A stretch of 64,000 bases of DNA from Terriglobales bacterium (GTDB taxonomy: Bacteria > Acidobacteriota > Terriglobia > Terriglobales > Acidobacteriaceae): the NCBI GenBank assembly GCA_035561515.1, contig DATMXP010000024.1, positions 226,458 through 290,457 on the forward strand, in the 5' to 3' direction. Positions 62,479 through 64,000 of the stretch are shown here, one piece after another. The position numbers were made by a program, and so were the translations under genes. How positions within the stretch are numbered: the first letter of the stretch is position 1; the number at the start of each line of letters is the position of its first letter. Below the pieces are notes generated by a model that saw only the letters and a program-made list of their open reading frames with translations, did not search any database and had not been told where the DNA came from.

Positions 62479-62868
62479 ATGAGCAGACCGACCTTAAAAA
62501 GGTTAGTAGTTGTTTCGGCGGTGATTGCCGTAACCGTTGGTTATCTATGGTCGCAGCAAAGTCGCAAGATTCCGCCGTACATCGTCATCGTGTTTCCGGC
62601 AGCACAGCACGCTTTGTGGATTTCTGGTGAGACTCGCACCGAGTCGGTAAAGGTAACGCAAGGCAAACCGATTCTGTCTTCGAACGGACAAAGCGGAAGG
62701 AGAATCACTGTTAATGGAACTGGCACACTTCGCTACAAAGGTCACGAGATCGTGGTTCGTGAAGCTGATGTGCTAGTGGACGGATTCTTATTGCTAAAGA
62801 ACAGCCGCAACTGGGTTCTCCTACCAGATGGCCGATTGGAGCAGGGATTCATCCGAACTTTCGATTAA
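62479..62868 (+). CDS. Small membrane-anchored hypothetical protein
   Basis: The protein has 129 residues. An N-terminal membrane anchor (LKRLVVVSAVIAVTVGYLWS) is followed by an exported beta domain (PPYIVIVFPAAQHALWISGE, RITVNGTGTLRYKGHEIVVR, LPDGRLEQGFIRTFD). No family is recognised. It starts about 147 bases after a repeat motif, and a new motif begins 12 bases after its stop, the same arrangement as the 54150 gene. Confidence 0.6.
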   Translation: MSRPTLKRLVVVSAVIAVTVGYLWSQQSRKIPPYIVIVFPAAQHALWISGETRTESVKVTQGKPILSSNGQSGRRITVNGTGTLRYKGHEIVVREADVLVDGFLLLKNSRNWVLLPDGRLEQGFIRTFD

Positions 62869-62880
62869 GTCGCCAATTAA

Positions 62881-62970
62881 TTGCGGAAAATCCCCTTTAT
62901 CGCCAATAAACTTCGACTCTGTCAGTTAGAAGAAAGCTCCGCCGAACCCAAATAGGTCGCGAGAAATCCC
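62881..62970 (+). repeat. Two copies of the AAATCCCC motif after a cassette-like gene
   Basis: TTGCGGAAAATCCCC at 62881 and GGTCGCGAGAAATCCC at 62955. The first lies 12 bases after the preceding stop. Confidence 0.55.
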
Positions 62971-62990
62971 ATACCAACCACCTATCTTCC

Positions 62991-63392
62991 CTAGTGACTC
63001 ACAAATTCAAAGGGATCACCCCAACCAAGGGATCGGATTTTGTCACCCTCGCCGTCGAACCCAACCGAGAAGACCTTACCGCTATCTCTATCATTATGAA
63101 GCTTAACAACGTATTTCCAGACACACCCTCGCTCTGTCTTCATCGCCCAGTCGGGCTCGGGCATTACCTTTTTGAGTCGATCAACCGTCACGCCCAATTC
63201 AAGTTGTCTGCGGCCTTTGTTTATGGCATTTGAGCGTTCAGTAGATGCACGGTACGGCAGTGTGTGTTCCCGCGACCATTCCCAGTAAGACTGAATCTGT
63301 TTGCAGCCTACGTTTACGTCGGGAAAATCGAGGGCAGTACAGGGCATGGCAACAGAGAACAAGACCAATACGCTCAGACTGTTTCGAAGCAT
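62991..63392 (-). CDS. Secreted hypothetical protein
   Basis: The protein has 133 residues from ATG 63392, with a signal peptide (MLRNSLSVLVLFSVAMPCTA). The longer frame upstream reads through the 54-bp repeat and is not used. The mature part is polar (VGCKQIQSYWEWSREHTLPY, LGVTVDRLKKVMPEPDWAMK, GCVWKYVVKLHNDRDSGKVF, GFDGEGDKIRSLGW), with a SmpA/OmlA-like feel in the last half. No family is claimed. Confidence 0.5.
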   Translation of the reverse strand: MLRNSLSVLVLFSVAMPCTALDFPDVNVGCKQIQSYWEWSREHTLPYRASTERSNAINKGRRQLELGVTVDRLKKVMPEPDWAMKTERGCVWKYVVKLHNDRDSGKVFSVGFDGEGDKIRSLGWGDPFEFVSH

Positions 63393-63423
63393 ATGAGAGC
63401 AATGTACCACTTGATAGTGGTCT

Positions 63424-63477
63424 GGTGCCCCAGGTTCGCGCGAAGCGCTAACCTGGGAACCACCACCGTCCACACCC
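63424..63477. repeat. 54-bp exact direct repeat, copy 2
   Basis: Identical to 62268-62321, including the palindromic core CCCAGGTT...AACCTGGG. Confidence 0.8.
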
Positions 63478-63553
63478 TCAGGGTTTGCTTTTGATTTCCA
63501 GTCGTTCGAGTCCCCAACCGCGCCGCTGGCACCGCACCGTCAACATCTAGCCA

Positions 63554-63588
63554 CCATCCCCTATCCGCTATCCCCTGGCCCCTGGTGG
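63554..63588. repeat. 7-bp tandem array (CTATCCC type)
   Basis: The units CCATCCC, CTATCCG, CTATCCC, CTGGCCC and CTGGTGG are in 7-bp register. No gene ends here, unlike the other arrays. Confidence 0.6.
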
Positions 63589-63752
63589 TTAATCCAAACT
63601 TCAAACTTCCATAGAAGTGACAAAATTTGTTGTCAAGGGGGTCACGCGCCCTCCAAGAACCTAAGTCTCTGAAAACACACCAAATAAATTTTCGATTTTG
63701 TTGGCATGTTACCCCCGTCCAAATTGCTACTCTTGAATCAGGATAGAAATTC

Positions 63753-63787
63753 AAAGGCGATCGCCTCAGCGGTCGCCTTTCTGCTTT
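63753..63787 (+). terminator. Hairpin with T-rich end in a gene-free stretch
   Basis: AAAGGCGA-T-CG / CG-G-TCGCCTTT with a 6-base loop is followed by CTGCTTT. No + gene precedes it closely, so it may end an unseen short transcript. Confidence 0.5.
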
Positions 63788-63788
63788 G

Positions 63789-63875
63789 TGAGCGCCGGAG
63801 GCGCGTAACGCATTTTCAGCCCAGCGCGAAGCGTTGGGTCAGAGGAGGAAAACACCAATAAGCGCCGGAGGTGCG
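63789..63875. repeat. REP-like palindromes (AGCGCCGGAG and CCCAGCG types)
   Basis: AGCGCCGGAGGCGCG and, about 70 bases on, AGCGCCGGAGGTGCG flank CCCAGCGCGAAGCGTTGGG (63820-63838). The last resembles the palindromic core of the 54-bp repeat. Confidence 0.5.
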
Positions 63876-63896
63876 GCACTTCCCGCCGCTAACTCG

Positions 63897-63995
63897 TTTG
63901 TTTTGTTATATGCAACTTGTAAATCCTTTGTTTTCTTATACGGAATTTCCATATAACAAAACAAAGGACTTATAAGTCCATTGTTTTCATATATG
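63897..63995. repeat. AT-rich region with four copies of a 16-mer
   Basis: TTTGTTTTGTTATATG (63897), TTTGTTTTCTTATACG (63927), an exact inverted copy of the first (63950-63965) and ATTGTTTTCATATATG (63980). The perfect palindrome GGACTTATAAGTCC lies at 63966-63979. The base composition drops sharply here compared with the rest of the window. Confidence 0.7.
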
Positions 63996-64000
63996 TAGAC

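Noticed and set aside
54002..62970. Classical integron attC sites
   Set aside because: I looked for GTTRRRY/RYYYAAC boxes flanking the motif copies and found no consistent pair, and no integrase gene is in the window.
63374..63754. 126-residue minus-strand frame across the 54-bp repeat
   Set aside because: It reads through a repeat and a heptamer array; no start signal or domain.
1..64000. CRISPR arrays, tRNA/rRNA genes, T-box or other riboswitches
   Set aside because: No regular 24-40-bp repeat-spacer pattern, no cloverleaf with CCA-type end or rRNA segments, and no T-box upstream of glyQ or lysS. Detection by eye is limited; a tRNAscan/Rfam run would settle it.

Overview
The window looks like a chromosomal segment of an Acidobacteriota bacterium, probably a Terriglobia/Koribacter-type soil organism. 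The reasons are the moderately high GC, a VWFA protein of the acidobacterial type, PEP-CTERM proteins, carboxypeptidase-regulatory-like and DUF885/DUF1254 proteins, and housekeeping genes spread singly or in short operons on both strands. The assignment rests on gene style only; no rRNA or tRNA gene was found.

Region 0-24.5 kb is mostly core. It holds a cut GNAT acetyltransferase, a ferritin-like protein with a long charged tail, an MFS exporter, a DHDPS-family aldolase, a DUF1028 protein, carA and carB with a foreign secreted gene between them, lepB, a PCYCGC-motif protein, yvcK and glmU meeting tail to tail, and a four-helix-bundle gene flanked by inverted arrays of 8-mers. A DUF1059 protein, a DUF885 peptidase-like protein, an ECF-like sigma factor and a divergent pair (hybrid histidine kinase / HD-GYP regulator) follow.

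Region 24.5-53.5 kb holds small envelope proteins, two tandem PEP-CTERM paralogues with matching terminators, fumC, SRAP, lysS, a Gfo/Idh/MocA dehydrogenase, a cluster of small DNA- or signal-related genes (MmcB-like, DUF5522, PilZ), an acyltransferase, ppdK, glyQ-glyS, recO, a ferredoxin, an aconitase-fold enzyme with the swivel domain first, an inositol-phosphatase, a short Hfq-like protein, a VWFA protein and a fused MoaD-MoaE. Several minus-strand genes end in degenerate 7-bp tandem arrays.

Region 53.5-64 kb is accessory. It has small orphan secreted or membrane proteins, a cold-shock protein, DUF1254, VOC and HNH proteins, a PEP-CTERM gene interrupted by an in-frame stop, REP-like palindromes, an exact 54-bp duplication, and nine same-strand copies of a motif close to ATAGNNGGCGNNAAATCCCC. 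Several copies sit beside small ORFs and three continue into a related leader of about 130 bp, so part of the region resembles a head-to-tail cassette array. The last 110 bp turn AT-rich and carry four copies of a 16-mer, which suggests that another element or regulated gene begins beyond the edge.

The core genes cover pyrimidine/arginine precursor synthesis (carAB), cell-wall precursors (glmU, yvcK), translation (lysS, glyQS), TCA-linked carbon flow (fumC, aconitase family, ppdK), secretion (lepB), repair (recO, SRAP, MmcB-like) and signalling (kinase, HD-GYP, PilZ, GAF). The PilZ and HD-GYP proteins point to cyclic-di-GMP control.
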